DNA of 64,000 nt from Pseudoxanthomonas helianthi (lineage in GTDB: Bacteria > Pseudomonadota > Gammaproteobacteria > Xanthomonadales > Xanthomonadaceae). Location: assembly GCF_017939625.1 (NCBI RefSeq), contig NZ_JAGKTC010000001.1, positions 900,519-964,518 on the forward strand, written 5' to 3'. This document shows, one piece after another, positions 8,605-22,807 of the stretch. The notes beneath the pieces are model-generated. The model was not told the DNA's origin. It made no database searches and saw only the letters and a program-made list of their open reading frames with translations. A program made the translations under genes and the position numbers. The first letter of the stretch is position 1. Every line of letters begins with the position of its first letter.

Positions 8605-9099
8605 ATGAAAGACCTTCGTGAGCTTGGAGTTCAAGAGCTTCTCGATCTTCGGGCCGAGATAGAGAAGGAGCTCGCAAGCAGGGGGCTTTCTAGCGCCGTT
8701 GGCGACATCGGTGAGAGGCTTGCCATTGAGTATTTCGCTAAACGACCGGATCTGCCAGTTCTCGTTCCAGCGCCGCGCGGGACAAAGAACATTGATGCAT
8801 TGTCAAGACGCGGCGAACGCTATTCGATCAAAACGCTTCAGCGTGCCAGAAAGACCGGAACAATTTATCCGGACCCGGAAGAGAATTGTCATCCAATGTT
8901 CGAATACATGCTGATCGTGCTGTTGAGCAATCGATATGAGCTTCAAAAACTTTATCGGTTATCGTGGGACCAGTTTGTTCAGCTGCGAAGCTGGGACAGG
9001 CGAATGCATGCTTGGTATGTCGCCCGATCCGGACGAGTGCTTGATGCAGCGGAAGATCTCACTCCACTGCACTTATCGTGTAGCGACAGCATCGTATAG
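8605..9099 (+). CDS. Small PD-(D/E)XK-like protein, possible restriction nuclease of the island
   Basis: 164 residues. After a helical N-terminus ('LGVQELLDLRAEIEKELASRG') comes 'GDIGERLAIEYFAKRP' (E37), then 'TKNIDALSRRGERYSIKTL', with D64 and K76 spaced like the D-(E/x)-x-K core of PD-(D/E)XK nucleases, although the middle acidic residue is Ser here (S-I-K). The C-terminal half is rich in aromatic residues ('LYRLSWDQFVQLRSWD', 'HAWYVA'). I recall similar small proteins annotated only as DUFs next to methyltransferases, but cannot check. It is the last gene of the low-GC run, 40 bases after the receiver gene, and stops 21 bases before a strong terminator. If this is a restriction system, it is the best candidate for the cutting subunit. 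Confidence 0.6.
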   Translation: MKDLRELGVQELLDLRAEIEKELASRGLSSAVGDIGERLAIEYFAKRPDLPVLVPAPRGTKNIDALSRRGERYSIKTLQRARKTGTIYPDPEENCHPMFEYMLIVLLSNRYELQKLYRLSWDQFVQLRSWDRRMHAWYVARSGRVLDAAEDLTPLHLSCSDSIV

Positions 9100-9120
9100 G
9101 AGCAACGAAAGTCCCGAATG

Positions 9121-9146
9121 AAAAAGCGGCCTCCTGGCCGCTTTTT
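9121..9146. terminator. Bidirectional intrinsic terminator between the island and aceE
   Basis: Perfect 11-base stem AAAAAGCGGCC / GGCCGCTTTTT with a TCCT loop. A-runs and T-runs flank it so that it ends transcription on both strands: after the small nuclease-like gene (+) and after aceE (-). It forms the right border of the low-GC island. Confidence 0.85.
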
Positions 9147-9168
9147 CGTTTCATCTTATAGAGAAGAA

Positions 9169-11859
<2,691 letters not shown>

Positions 11860-12052
11860 AACCACTCCCATGCGCGCGCTACGTTCGTTTCAGGCTTTTT
11901 TCCAGACTTGGAAGTTTAACCCCGGCAGCAGTCGCGTCGAGCCCCTACTTTCGGGTATGGGCGTACCACGCGCTGCAGCATTTGCTACGGATGTCAGCTT
12001 CAGGGACGGCAGGGCGTGCCTATGATGCGGAAGGGGACCCACGGGGAGACGC

Positions 12053-14050
12053 ATGCCGCCAGAGACGGCGCCCGCCACGCGAAAACACGCTCGCCCATCC
12101 CCCGTTCGGGCGGTGGGCTGGCGCGACAGCCTGCGCACCCGCATCGCATTGTGGACCGGCATGGTGGTGCTGGCGCTGCTGGTGCTGGTCGTGGCGGCTT
12201 CGAGCCTGGTTGCGCGCCAACTGGTCCTGCGCGACGCCACCAACGACATCCGCAACGAGGCGCGGGAAGCCGCGCGCCGCGTCGACGACACCCTGCGCAT
12301 GGTCACGGTCAGCTGCGCCGGCATGGCCGGCACCGTGGTCCGCGCCGACCTGTCGCCGGAACAGATGGTCTCGATGCTGGGCTCGATGGTGAAGGCCACG
12401 CCCGGGGCGACCGGCGCGATGCTGGCGCTGCAGCCGACACGCACGGGCGCCGTGGGATTCGCCCGCCGCGTCACCGCCGACGGCAGCGAAAACGACTTCG
12501 TCGCCAGCGGCTACGACTACGCGTCCAAGCCCTGGTACCGGCGCACGCTGGCTTCGCCGCAAGGCTGGTGGTCGGAGCCGTATTTCAACGAGGCCGCCGG
12601 CGGTGTCTGGACCACCACGTACAACCTGCCGATCCGCGACGACGCAGGCGACGCGCGCGGCATGGTCAGCATGGACGTGCTGCTGGAAGGCATGCGCGAG
12701 CGGGTCGGCGCGCACCTGGACCAGCCCGGTTTCCAGATATCGGTCGTCGCGCCCGACGGCCTGATCGCGATCCATCCCGAAGCGGGCGTGGCCTTGCATT
12801 ACACCCTGGACGATTACATCGCGCAGCGCCATCGCAGCGACCTGGCCGAGGTCGCCATGGCGGTGCGGCAGCGTCGGTCGATCGCCTACCTGCACGCCGA
12901 TCCGCGCACCGGCATGCGCTGGTTCACCGCGGTCGAACCGATCGGCCTGTCGGGCCACAGCCTGGTGCTGTCGGAGTCGTATTCGCGGATCCTGGAGCGG
13001 CTCAACCAGGTGCTGCTGCTGGTGGTGGCGTTCGGCCTGCTGGCGGCGCTGCTGGGCTCGATGGCGGTGCGCCGGCTGGCCGGGCGGATCAGCCGGCCGG
13101 TCGAAGACCTGGCCGGTTCGGCCATCCACCTCGGCAACGGCGAATACGACTGGCCGGTGCCGTACCGCGAACGCACCGACGAAGTCGGCCACCTCGCGCG
13201 CACGCTGGACGGCGCGCGCACTTCGATCCAGCGCCAGCTGGTGGAGATCCGCGAGCTGGGCGCGGCCGAGCAGAAGCGCGAAAGCGAACTGTCGATGGCC
13301 CACGACATCCAGCAGTCGATGGTCCCGCCTCCGCAACGCTTCGCAAGCGTCGGCGGCCTGGCGCTGGACGCGCACGGCCTGCTCGAGCCGGCGCGGGCCG
13401 TGGGCGGCGACTTCTACAGCTATCACGAAAGCGATGGCGTGTTCTGGTTCATCATCGGCGACGTGTCCGACAAGGGCCTGCCGGCCGCGCTGTTCATGGC
13501 GCGCAGCGACGCCATCCTGACCACCGCCTCGCACAGCGCGACCACGCCCGGCGAAGTGCTGGCGATTTCCTCGCGCGACCTCGCCGAGGGCAACGACGCC
13601 TGCATGTTCGTGACCACGCTGGTCGGGCGCATCGATTTGCGCAGCGGCGACTGCCTGCTGGCCAGCGCGGGCCACGACGCACCGCTGCTGCTGCGGGCCG
13701 ACGGCAGCATCGAACGGCCCGACTGCGGCAGCGGCCCGCCGCTGGGCATCGAGGCCCATCGCGACTTTCCTTCGTGGCGCGGCCACCTGCGGCCGGGCGA
13801 CAGCCTGCTCGCGTGGACCGATGGCATCACCGAGGCTTTCGATGCCGGCGATCGGGCTTTCGGCGAGGATCGCCTGTCGGCCGCGGTGCGCGCCGACTAT
13901 ATTGCGCGCGAGAACTGCGAGCGGCTGGTGGCCGCCGTGCATGCCTTCGCCGATGGCGCACCGCAATCGGACGACATCACCGTGCTGGCGGTCCGCGTGG
14001 ACCGCGCCGCGGACAACGCCGAATTACCCAGGGAGGTGGCGCAATGCTGA
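12053..14050 (+). CDS. RsbU/SpoIIE-type PP2C phosphatase with periplasmic Cache sensor and HAMP domain
   Basis: Membrane sensor phosphatase that dephosphorylates a STAS anti-anti-sigma protein in a partner-switching cascade. The 665-residue protein has a first membrane helix at about 32-55, a periplasmic dCache-like region with 'YDYASKPWYRRTLASPQGWWSEPYF', a second helix at about 322-345, then a HAMP segment ('RISRPVEDLAGSAIHLGNGEYDW'). The C-terminal PP2C/SpoIIE domain has 'ARAVGGDFYSY', 'IGDVSDKGLPAALFMA', 'SAGHDAPLL', 'TDGITEAF' and 'SDDITVLAVR', so the metal-binding Asp residues are present. A strong GGGGAGA ribosome site precedes the ATG. It overlaps the kinase gene by 7 bases, which indicates one operon. 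The ligand is unknown. Confidence 0.9.
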   Translation: MPPETAPATRKHARPSPVRAVGWRDSLRTRIALWTGMVVLALLVLVVAASSLVARQLVLRDATNDIRNEAREAARRVDDTLRMVTVSCAGMAGTVVRADLSPEQMVSMLGSMVKATPGATGAMLALQPTRTGAVGFARRVTADGSENDFVASGYDYASKPWYRRTLASPQGWWSEPYFNEAAGGVWTTTYNLPIRDDAGDARGMVSMDVLLEGMRERVGAHLDQPGFQISVVAPDGLIAIHPEAGVALHYTLDDYIAQRHRSDLAEVAMAVRQRRSIAYLHADPRTGMRWFTAVEPIGLSGHSLVLSESYSRILERLNQVLLLVVAFGLLAALLGSMAVRRLAGRISRPVEDLAGSAIHLGNGEYDWPVPYRERTDEVGHLARTLDGARTSIQRQLVEIRELGAAEQKRESELSMAHDIQQSMVPPPQRFASVGGLALDAHGLLEPARAVGGDFYSYHESDGVFWFIIGDVSDKGLPAALFMARSDAILTTASHSATTPGEVLAISSRDLAEGNDACMFVTTLVGRIDLRSGDCLLASAGHDAPLLLRADGSIERPDCGSGPPLGIEAHRDFPSWRGHLRPGDSLLAWTDGITEAFDAGDRAFGEDRLSAAVRADYIARENCERLVAAVHAFADGAPQSDDITVLAVRVDRAADNAELPREVAQC

Positions 14051-14466
14051 TCCGTTTGATCGTGCCCGGCGAGGAAGAACGCGTCGAAGACCTCAACGCT
14101 TCGCTGGAGGCGGTGCTGACGCGCCACCGCATCGACCCCGGCCTGCGCGGCGACGTGCGGCTGATCGTCGAGGAACTGGCCAGCAACGCGATCACCCACG
14201 GCGGCGCCGACGCGCAGGCCGAGCTGTCGGTCAGGCTGACCATCGCCGACGGCCTGCTGAACCTGGAGTTCCGCGACGACGGCGCGCCGTTCGATCCGCT
14301 GGACGCGCCCGAGCCCGACCTCGACGCCGACATCATGGACCGCGACATCGGCGGGCTGGGCCTGCACCTGATCAGGCAGCTCGCCGAGGAGCTGCATTAC
14401 CAACGCATCGACGACAGCAACCTGCTGCGGATCAAATTGAAAATCCCGACGGAGCAAGCGACATGA
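14044..14466 (+). CDS. RsbW-type anti-sigma/serine kinase (GHKL ATPase)
   Basis: A 140-residue stand-alone GHKL ATPase of the RsbW/SpoIIAB type. It should phosphorylate the STAS protein encoded next and bind either that protein or a target regulator. Visible motifs are the N box 'IVEELASNAITHGG', G1 'FRDDGAPFDP' and G2 'DIGGLGLHLIRQLAEEL'. It starts inside the end of the phosphatase gene (7-base overlap) and its TGA overlaps the STAS gene's ATG (ATGA), so all three proteins are probably made in fixed ratio. No sigma factor gene is adjacent, so the final target lies elsewhere. Confidence 0.9.
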   Translation: MLIRLIVPGEEERVEDLNASLEAVLTRHRIDPGLRGDVRLIVEELASNAITHGGADAQAELSVRLTIADGLLNLEFRDDGAPFDPLDAPEPDLDADIMDRDIGGLGLHLIRQLAEELHYQRIDDSNLLRIKLKIPTEQAT

Positions 14467-14846
14467 GCCTGGACATCCGCATCCTGCCTTCGGCCGACCA
14501 GACCCGGCGCGTGGCGCTGGCCGGGCGCCTGGATACCCACACCTACCAGGCGCTGGACGAGAAGCTCGCGCCGCTGCTGGCCGGCGGCGTGAAGTCGCTG
14601 GTGCTGGACCTGGCCGAACTCGACTACATCAGCAGCGCCGGCATCCGCTCCATCTTCAAGGCGCGCAAGGCGCTGGCCGCGCGTGGCGGCAAGGTGCTGG
14701 TGGTCAACCCGCAGGCGCAGATCCAGAAGGTCTTCGACGTGGTCAAGGCGGTGCCGCTGAACGAGATCTTCGCCTCGGTGGCCGAAGCCGACGCCTACCT
14801 CGACGCCATGCAGCGCAAGGTGCTGCAGGGCGACGACGAGGATTGA
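14463..14846 (+). CDS. STAS-domain anti-sigma-factor antagonist (RsbV-like)
   Basis: 127-residue single STAS domain, the switch protein of the RsbU/RsbW module. The predicted phosphorylation site lies in 'LDLAELDYISSAGIRSIF', where the SSAG serine is the usual target of RsbW kinases. When the membrane phosphatase is active the unphosphorylated form should bind the RsbW-like kinase and free its other partner. It overlaps the kinase gene by four bases. The gene ends 15 bases from the convergent maeB, with no obvious terminator between them. Confidence 0.9.
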   Translation: MSLDIRILPSADQTRRVALAGRLDTHTYQALDEKLAPLLAGGVKSLVLDLAELDYISSAGIRSIFKARKALAARGGKVLVVNPQAQIQKVFDVVKAVPLNEIFASVAEADAYLDAMQRKVLQGDDED

Positions 14847-14861
14847 CCGAGACGCGCGGGC

Positions 14862-17168
<2,307 letters not shown>

Positions 17169-17337
17169 CGCGAGGGCTTCCGTGGCGAGGCCTGATTCTA
17201 GCGGGTTCGCCCCATGGCCGTCGCTGCAGTGCAAGGGAAAACCGCCGCGTTTTCGGCAGTTTGCACTGCGGTCGCGGCGGTTTTGCGCAATTCGTCGGGA
17301 ACACGCGCTCAGCGGACGACGGCAATGCCCGTCGCGT

Positions 17338-18720
17338 TCAATCGCTGGTCAGCCGGGTCGGATCGCCCGGTCCCGCCGAGGGATCCGGCGGCGAGGCGAC
17401 GGAATCCGACGGCCCATCCAGCGCATCGTCGAGCGCATCGCGATCCAGTGCGCCTTCCCAGCGGGCGACGACCACGGTCGCCACCGCGTTGCCGATGAAG
17501 TTGGTCAGCGAACGGCATTCGCTCATGAAACGGTCGACGCCGAGGATCAATGCCATGCCCGCGACCGGCACTTCCGGCACCACCGCCAGCGTCGCCGCCA
17601 GGGTGATGAAGCCGGCGCCGGTGACGCCGGCGGCGCCTTTCGAGCTGAGCATCGCCACCAGCAGCAGCGCGATCTGGTGGCCGAGCGTCAGCTGCGTGTC
17701 GGTGGCCTGGGCGATGAACAGCGCCGCCAGGGTCATGTAGATGTTGGTGCCGTCGAGGTTGAACGAATACCCGGTCGGCACCACCAGGCCGACCACCGGC
17801 TTGGCGCAGCCGGCCTTCTCCATTTTCTCCATCAGCGAGGGCAGCGCCGATTCCGACGAGGACGTGCCCAGCACCAGCAGCAGTTCGGCCTTCAGGTAGC
17901 GGATCAGCTTCAGCACCGAGAACCCGCACAGCCGCGCCACCGCGCCCAGCACCACCAGCACGAACAGCAACGAGGTCAGGTAGAACGAACCGACCAGCCA
18001 GGCCAGGTTGGACAGCACGCCCAGTCCGTACTTGCCGATGGTGAAGGCGATCGCGCCGAACGCGCCGATCGGCGCGGCCATCATCAGGATATGCACCAGC
18101 CGGAACACCGGTGCGACCAGCGCGTTGAGGAAATCGGCGACCGGACGGCCGCGTTCGCCGGTCAACGCCAGCGCGATGCCGAACAGCACCGCGACGAACA
18201 GCACCTGCAGGATGTTCGGCCCGACCAGCTTGCCGTTGACGATCTGGTCGCCGGTGAAGGCCCCGACCAGCGAATTTGGGATGATGTCCAGGGCGAAACC
18301 GACCAGGGTCAACTCGTGCGACTTGCTGACGTATTCGTTCACCGCGCCCTGGTCCAGGTCGGCGACGTTCACGTGCATGCCCGCGCCCGGCTGCACCAGG
18401 TGCGCGACCAGCAGGCCGACCACCAGCGCCAGCGTGGAGAAGAACAGGAAGTACGCCATCGCCTTGACGAACACCCGCCCGACCGCGCGCAGGTGGGTCA
18501 TGCCGGCGATGCCGGTGACGATGGTCAGGAAGATCACCGGGCCGATGATCATCTTCACCAGCTTGATGAAGGCGTCGCCGAGCGGCTTCAGCGATTCGCC
18601 GAGCGCCGGCTGGAAATGGCCGAGCAACGCGCCCAGCACGATCGCCACCAGCACCTGGAAATACAGGTGCCGGTACAGCGGCGGTTTCGTTGCGATCGGG
18701 GCGGGTTCTGCCGGGTGCAT
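17338..18720 (-). CDS. dctA: C4-dicarboxylate:cation symporter DctA
   Basis: Inner-membrane symporter of the DAACS family, predicted to import succinate, fumarate and malate with protons or sodium. The 460 residues show the family pattern of eight helices and two re-entrant loops. The serine-rich HP1 region is '[19 protein letters not shown]'; then come '[26 protein letters not shown]', '[20 protein letters not shown]' (HP2) and '[25 protein letters not shown]'. The C-terminal tail is proline- and aspartate-rich. It lies upstream of maeB on the same strand, which fits joint use of malate, though 169 bases separate them. Confidence 0.94.
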   Translation of the reverse strand: MHPAEPAPIATKPPLYRHLYFQVLVAIVLGALLGHFQPALGESLKPLGDAFIKLVKMIIGPVIFLTIVTGIAGMTHLRAVGRVFVKAMAYFLFFSTLALVVGLLVAHLVQPGAGMHVNVADLDQGAVNEYVSKSHELTLVGFALDIIPNSLVGAFTGDQIVNGKLVGPNILQVLFVAVLFGIALALTGERGRPVADFLNALVAPVFRLVHILMMAAPIGAFGAIAFTIGKYGLGVLSNLAWLVGSFYLTSLLFVLVVLGAVARLCGFSVLKLIRYLKAELLLVLGTSSSESALPSLMEKMEKAGCAKPVVGLVVPTGYSFNLDGTNIYMTLAALFIAQATDTQLTLGHQIALLLVAMLSSKGAAGVTGAGFITLAATLAVVPEVPVAGMALILGVDRFMSECRSLTNFIGNAVATVVVARWEGALDRDALDDALDGPSDSVASPPDPSAGPGDPTRLTSD

Positions 18721-18771
18721 CGCGGGCTCCAGTGACGAAAACGCGCGCCCAATGTAAATGATGAGCGCCCC

Positions 18772-18845
18772 GTGGGAGTGGCCTTGGCCGCGAATGCCTT
18801 CGCTTTCCAGCGAAAGAAAGCATTCGCGGCCAAGGCCGCTCCCAC
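18772..18845. repeat. Inverted repeat, GTGGGAGTGGCC family
   Basis: Two 26-base arms (18772-18797 and 18820-18845) with one mismatch around a 22-base centre, between the 3' end of the QEGLA gene and the start of dctA. The arms begin GTGGGAG and end CTCCCAC, like the other intergenic repeats in this window. RNA from either strand could form a long hairpin. Confidence 0.85.
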
Positions 18846-18856
18846 AAGAACCGTCC

Positions 18857-20098
18857 CTACGGTGGCGGTTCGGCCAACTGGTCCATGCGGATGCGGTTGG
18901 CGAATAGCGAGAACGCCAGCACCCCGGCCAGCCCGTTGGCGCGCTCGACCCAATCCGGCAGCCAGCGCGGCGCGGCCAGCACCCCGGATTCGAACAACGG
19001 CGCGAACGCGCGCACGTCGCCCAGGGTCATCTTGCCGGCGAACAGCCAGCGGCACAGGCGCAGCCGGTCCTGCTGCAGCGACTGGCGGAAGAAGGTGTGC
19101 ACGTTGACCAGGCCGCGCAGGTACACCGTGTCCTTGGTGAACGCCGCGCCGCCGCCGGTCGGTACGCCGCGGAACACCCGCTGCGCCGAGGCGAAGCTTT
19201 CCGCTTCGTTCTGCCCGGCCTCGCGGAAGTAGCGGAATATCTCGATGAAATCGGCGCCGTCCAGCGCGCGCGCGATCGCCTCGATGCGCAGGCTGATCCG
19301 CTTCATCCGCTCGATGTCGATGCTGCCGGTGATCTGCTCGGCGAAGGTGGCCAGGCCTTCCTGGGTCTCGGTGATGCGCGGCGACGACAGCGACAGGCTG
19401 GGAAGGGCGACCTGCTCGCGGCCGTTGAGCGCGGTCAGCGAATGCACCAGCGCCTCGTGGAAGAACAGCTGGCGGCGGTCGTAGTCGCTGAAGGCGGCGG
19501 CACTGCGCAAGCGGATGCGATTGGCGCCGGCGGCGGCCTTGGCGATCAGTTCCGGATCCAGCTCGACCGCGATGACCCGGCCGCGGAAGAATTCGTCCAG
19601 GTCGCCCTGCAGCTGCAATCGCAGGGCGATCGCCGATATCGGCACCTGCTCTTCCGGGGCGAGCAGTTCGTGGTCCAGTTCGCCGGCGATCTGGATGAAA
19701 TGCCGTGCCGCTTCGCGGGTGCTGGGCCCGTGGCCGGGTAGCGGCGCATCGGGTTGGCCGAACAATTCCACCGACCGCGCCGTCACCGCCGGCGTGCCCA
19801 GCGCTTCCAGCAGTTGCGCGGCCAGGTTCCAGCTCTGCGCCGATTCGCGCAGGTATACACCGAGCGGATGGGCGGGATCGGCCTCGGCCGTTATCGCATC
19901 CAGCTCGCGGCGCGCATCGGCGAAATCGAGCTTCGGATATTCGATCTGCGGCAGCTGCGGCTGCCCGCGCGCAACGCTTTCCAGGAACGGCGCCTGTGCC
20001 GAAGCCGGCCAGCTGGCCAGGCTGAGCAGGCGGATGCCGCGAACGGCCTTGACCATGCGTGCATCCAGCGCGGTGTGGTGGGCGATGTCTGCGGGCAC
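18857..20098 (-). CDS. QEGLA-motif protein (flavohemoglobin expression-modulating family, DUF1704)
   Basis: 413-residue protein with the diagnostic motif '[13 protein letters not shown]' and an upstream '[19 protein letters not shown]' that looks like a metallopeptidase HExxH variant (FHEALVH). Proteins of this family are annotated as modulating flavohemoglobin expression; related eukaryotic members (KIAA0895/MATCAP) are tubulin carboxypeptidases, which suggests a peptidase fold. The second half contains '[22 protein letters not shown]' and '[13 protein letters not shown]', common to the family. It is divergent from gltS with 72 bases between. The substrate is unknown. Confidence 0.85.
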   Translation of the reverse strand: MPADIAHHTALDARMVKAVRGIRLLSLASWPASAQAPFLESVARGQPQLPQIEYPKLDFADARRELDAITAEADPAHPLGVYLRESAQSWNLAAQLLEALGTPAVTARSVELFGQPDAPLPGHGPSTREAARHFIQIAGELDHELLAPEEQVPISAIALRLQLQGDLDEFFRGRVIAVELDPELIAKAAAGANRIRLRSAAAFSDYDRRQLFFHEALVHSLTALNGREQVALPSLSLSSPRITETQEGLATFAEQITGSIDIERMKRISLRIEAIARALDGADFIEIFRYFREAGQNEAESFASAQRVFRGVPTGGGAAFTKDTVYLRGLVNVHTFFRQSLQQDRLRLCRWLFAGKMTLGDVRAFAPLFESGVLAAPRWLPDWVERANGLAGVLAFSLFANRIRMDQLAEPPP

Positions 20099-20170
20099 GG
20101 GCTCCTCCGGAACAACACTTTACGCCAGCGGCCGTTATGCTGGCCCGGACCGAATGCGTGGTGAGGCGGA

Positions 20171-21379
20171 ATGCTCGAACTCGATGCGGTGCAAACCCTG
20201 GCCCTGGCCGGCCTCGCCTTGTTCCTGGGCTATGCGCTGTGCCGCGCGATCCCGTGGCTGTCGCGTTACAACCTGCCGCCGCCGGTGATCGGCGGACTGC
20301 TGTTCGCGCTGGCCGCGTGGTGGGCCCACGACCAGGGCCGGCAGCTGTACCAGCTGGACACCTCGCTGCAATCGCCGCTGATGATCGCCTTCTTCACCAC
20401 GATCGGGGTCAACGCCAGCCTGGCGCTGCTCAAGGTCAGCGGCAAGCAGGTTGCGCTGTTCCTGCTGCTGGCCAGCGTGTTCGCGGTGGCGCAGAACCTG
20501 GTCGGCATCGCGGTGGCGACGCTGTTCGACCTGAACCCGCTATTCGGCGTGCTGGCCGGTTCGGCCACGTTGACTGGTGGGCCGGCCACCGGCCTGGCCT
20601 TCGCGCCAATGTTCGAAGCCGCGGGACTGAAAGGCGCCGAGTCGATCGCGGTCACCGCGGCCATGGCCGGCATCATCTGCGGTGGTGTGGTCGGTGGGCC
20701 CGCGATCACCGTGCTGATCCGGCGCTTCGGCATCGTCAACCGCAACAGCGGCCAACGGATCGACACGCCGGTGGCGGACGAGATCGATGGCGACGTGGTC
20801 CATGCGGAGACGGATTCCGCCCGCGAGTTCAACGCGCTCAAGTGCATCGTCGTGCTGCTGCTGGCGATGTGGGCCGGTTCTTGGATCGGACGCGGCTTCG
20901 AAGCGCTGGGCCTGACCTTGCCGGCCTACATCGGCGCGATGCTGGTCGGCGCGTTGTTGCGCAACATCGACGACTTCACCGGCTGGCTGCGCCTGCCGGT
21001 GCATACCCTCGAGCTGATCGGCAACGTCTGCCTAGCCTTGTTCCTGGCCGCGGCGCTGATGAACCTCAAGCTGTGGGAACTGGCCGGCATGGGCCTGCCG
21101 CTGCTGGTCAACCTGGTGTTGCAGGTCGGCCTGGTGGTCGCGTTCGTATTGCCGGTGTTCTGGCTGATGGGCCGCGACTACGACGCGGCGGTGATGGGCG
21201 GCGGCTTCATCGGCTTCATGCTAGGCACCACCGCCAATGCGATGGCGGTGATGCGCACGCTGGTCGAACGTTACGGCGTGGCGCCGCGCGCGTTCCTGGT
21301 GGCGCCACTGGTGGGGGCGTTCTTCATCGACTTCACCAATGCGCTGATCATCACGGGGTTCGTCAATTTCTGGCGTTAG
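20171..21379 (+). CDS. gltS: Sodium/glutamate symporter GltS
   Basis: Sodium-coupled glutamate importer in the inner membrane. The 402 residues match GltS length. Typical blocks are 'RYNLPPPVIGGLLFALAAW', 'MIAFFTTIGVNASLALLK', 'GVLAGSATLTGGPATGLAFAP', a hydrophilic middle loop, and 'GGGFIGFMLGTTANAMAVM' in the second half, with the glycine-rich inverted repeat expected for this family. A GAGGCGGA ribosome site lies directly upstream of the ATG. It is divergent from the QEGLA gene and followed by an inverted repeat. Confidence 0.95.
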   Translation: MLELDAVQTLALAGLALFLGYALCRAIPWLSRYNLPPPVIGGLLFALAAWWAHDQGRQLYQLDTSLQSPLMIAFFTTIGVNASLALLKVSGKQVALFLLLASVFAVAQNLVGIAVATLFDLNPLFGVLAGSATLTGGPATGLAFAPMFEAAGLKGAESIAVTAAMAGIICGGVVGGPAITVLIRRFGIVNRNSGQRIDTPVADEIDGDVVHAETDSAREFNALKCIVVLLLAMWAGSWIGRGFEALGLTLPAYIGAMLVGALLRNIDDFTGWLRLPVHTLELIGNVCLALFLAAALMNLKLWELAGMGLPLLVNLVLQVGLVVAFVLPVFWLMGRDYDAAVMGGGFIGFMLGTTANAMAVMRTLVERYGVAPRAFLVAPLVGAFFIDFTNALIITGFVNFWR

Positions 21380-21404
21380 CGGAAAACCGCAAGAGCCGTT
21401 TTTG

Positions 21405-21480
21405 ACGCGGATTACCCGGATGAATACGGATACAGCTAAAAGCAGTTGGCCTTATCCGTATTCATCCGCGTAATCCGTGT
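21405..21480. repeat. Inverted repeat with ACGCGGATTA...TAATCCGTGT arms
   Basis: Arms 21405-21432 and 21453-21480 pair over about 28 bases with a few mismatches and a 20-base centre. It lies between the convergent gltS and rsgA genes and could act as a bidirectional terminator. The sequence is richer in A+T than the GTAGGAG repeats and belongs to a separate repeat family. Confidence 0.8.
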
Positions 21481-21513
21481 CCAGCGCTTGCTCCTGTCCC
21501 GGCGCAGCGAGCC

Positions 21514-22626
21514 TCAATGCTTGCCGTATTTCTCGTCCAGCCGCTTGTGCAACGCCTTGCCCAGCACACGCGCGTTAGCCTTGTCCGCCAACCGCGTCGC
21601 CAGCTTGTCGGCGGCGCCGGCGACTTCGTCGCGCAGCTTCAGGTAATTCGCCAGCCGGCCGGCATCGAGCTCCCCCCGCTCGACGGCCGCGCGTACCGCA
21701 CAGCCCGGTTCGCGCTGGTGCGAGCAATCACGGAACTTGCATTGTTCGGCCAGGGCTTCGATGTCGGCGAAGCCGCCTTCGGCCAGGTCTTCCTCGCCGG
21801 TCGGTTTCAACTCGCGCATGCCGGGCGTATCGATCAGGCACGCGCCCGACGGCAGCGCGATCAACGCGCGATGCGTGGTGGTGTGACGGCCGCGCGAATC
21901 GTGTTCGCGCACCGCGCCGGTCTTCATCTTCTCCGCGCCGAGCAGGGTATTGGTCAGCGTCGACTTGCCGGCGCCGGAGGAACCGACCAGCACCACGCTG
22001 CTGCCCGCGCCCAGCCACGGATCGAGCACGGCGACGCTGGCGCGGTCCTTCGCGTTCACCGCGAACACCGGTGCGTCGAGCTTCGACAATCCGGCCAGCG
22101 CGGCTTCGACGTCGGTGCCGCCTTCGTCGAGCTTGTCCGCCTTGGTCAGCACCACGACCGGTTGGGCGCCACCGCCGCCAACCAGCAACAGGTAACGCTC
22201 GATCCGGCGCGGATTGAAGTCGTCGTCGAGGCCGACGACGACGAATACCGCATCGATGTTCGCGGCGATCACCTGCTGGTGGTAATGCTCGCCGGCAGCG
22301 CCGCGCTTGATCGCGGTGCGCCTGGGCAACAGAGCCACGATCTTCCTGCCGTCGAGCAGCACCCAGTCGCCGACCGCGGCGCGTTCATGGTTCGGGAAGC
22401 GCGGACGCATCCATTCCGGCGGGGATTCGGCCTTGATCGCGGCGTCCGGGGCGTCGGCGACCACGTAGCCGGAACGGTGCTGTTCCACCACCCGGGCCGG
22501 CCGCGCCCCGGGGTGCGTCTGCAGGGCCGCCTGCCAGTCCGGGTCGTCCACCGCCTCGGCGAACGGCCAGCCGATGCGGCGCAAAAGGGCGATTTCGGGG
22601 CTGGAATCCGGGGTTTCGGGGGGCAT
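21514..22626 (-). CDS. rsgA: Ribosome small subunit-dependent GTPase RsgA
   Basis: Circularly permuted GTPase that acts late in 30S subunit maturation. The 370-residue protein has an N-terminal OB-fold region ('AAVGDWVLLDGRKIVALLPRRT'), then the permuted G motifs: G4 'LTKADK', G1 'VGSSGAGKSTLTNTLLG', G2 region 'RGRHTTTHRAL' and G3 'LIDTPGMREL'. It ends in a zinc-binding knuckle 'CKFRDCSHQREPGCAV' and a basic tail. All catalytic and zinc residues are present. Confidence 0.97.
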   Translation of the reverse strand: MPPETPDSSPEIALLRRIGWPFAEAVDDPDWQAALQTHPGARPARVVEQHRSGYVVADAPDAAIKAESPPEWMRPRFPNHERAAVGDWVLLDGRKIVALLPRRTAIKRGAAGEHYHQQVIAANIDAVFVVVGLDDDFNPRRIERYLLLVGGGGAQPVVVLTKADKLDEGGTDVEAALAGLSKLDAPVFAVNAKDRASVAVLDPWLGAGSSVVLVGSSGAGKSTLTNTLLGAEKMKTGAVREHDSRGRHTTTHRALIALPSGACLIDTPGMRELKPTGEEDLAEGGFADIEALAEQCKFRDCSHQREPGCAVRAAVERGELDAGRLANYLKLRDEVAGAADKLATRLADKANARVLGKALHKRLDEKYGKH

Positions 22627-22650
22627 ACGGGGATTCTAGCCGTTGCCCTT

Positions 22651-22721
22651 GTAGGAGCGCCCTTCAGGGCGCGACAACGCCTTCGATTAGGTCCCGGTCG
22701 CGCCCAGAAGGGCGCTCCTAC
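22651..22721. repeat. Inverted repeat, GTAGGAGCGC family
   Basis: Arms 22651-22675 and 22697-22721 (25 bases, one mismatch) around a 21-base centre. It sits between the divergent starts of rsgA and the aminotransferase gene, so it is not simply a 3'-end element. Confidence 0.85.
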
Positions 22722-22807
22722 GGAAGCAACCGACCATTCCTCGGCCAAATCCCGCGCAAACCTCGGTTTTCCTTTAAGATTCAAGGCCCTTCCACGGTAG
22801 AGCCGTC

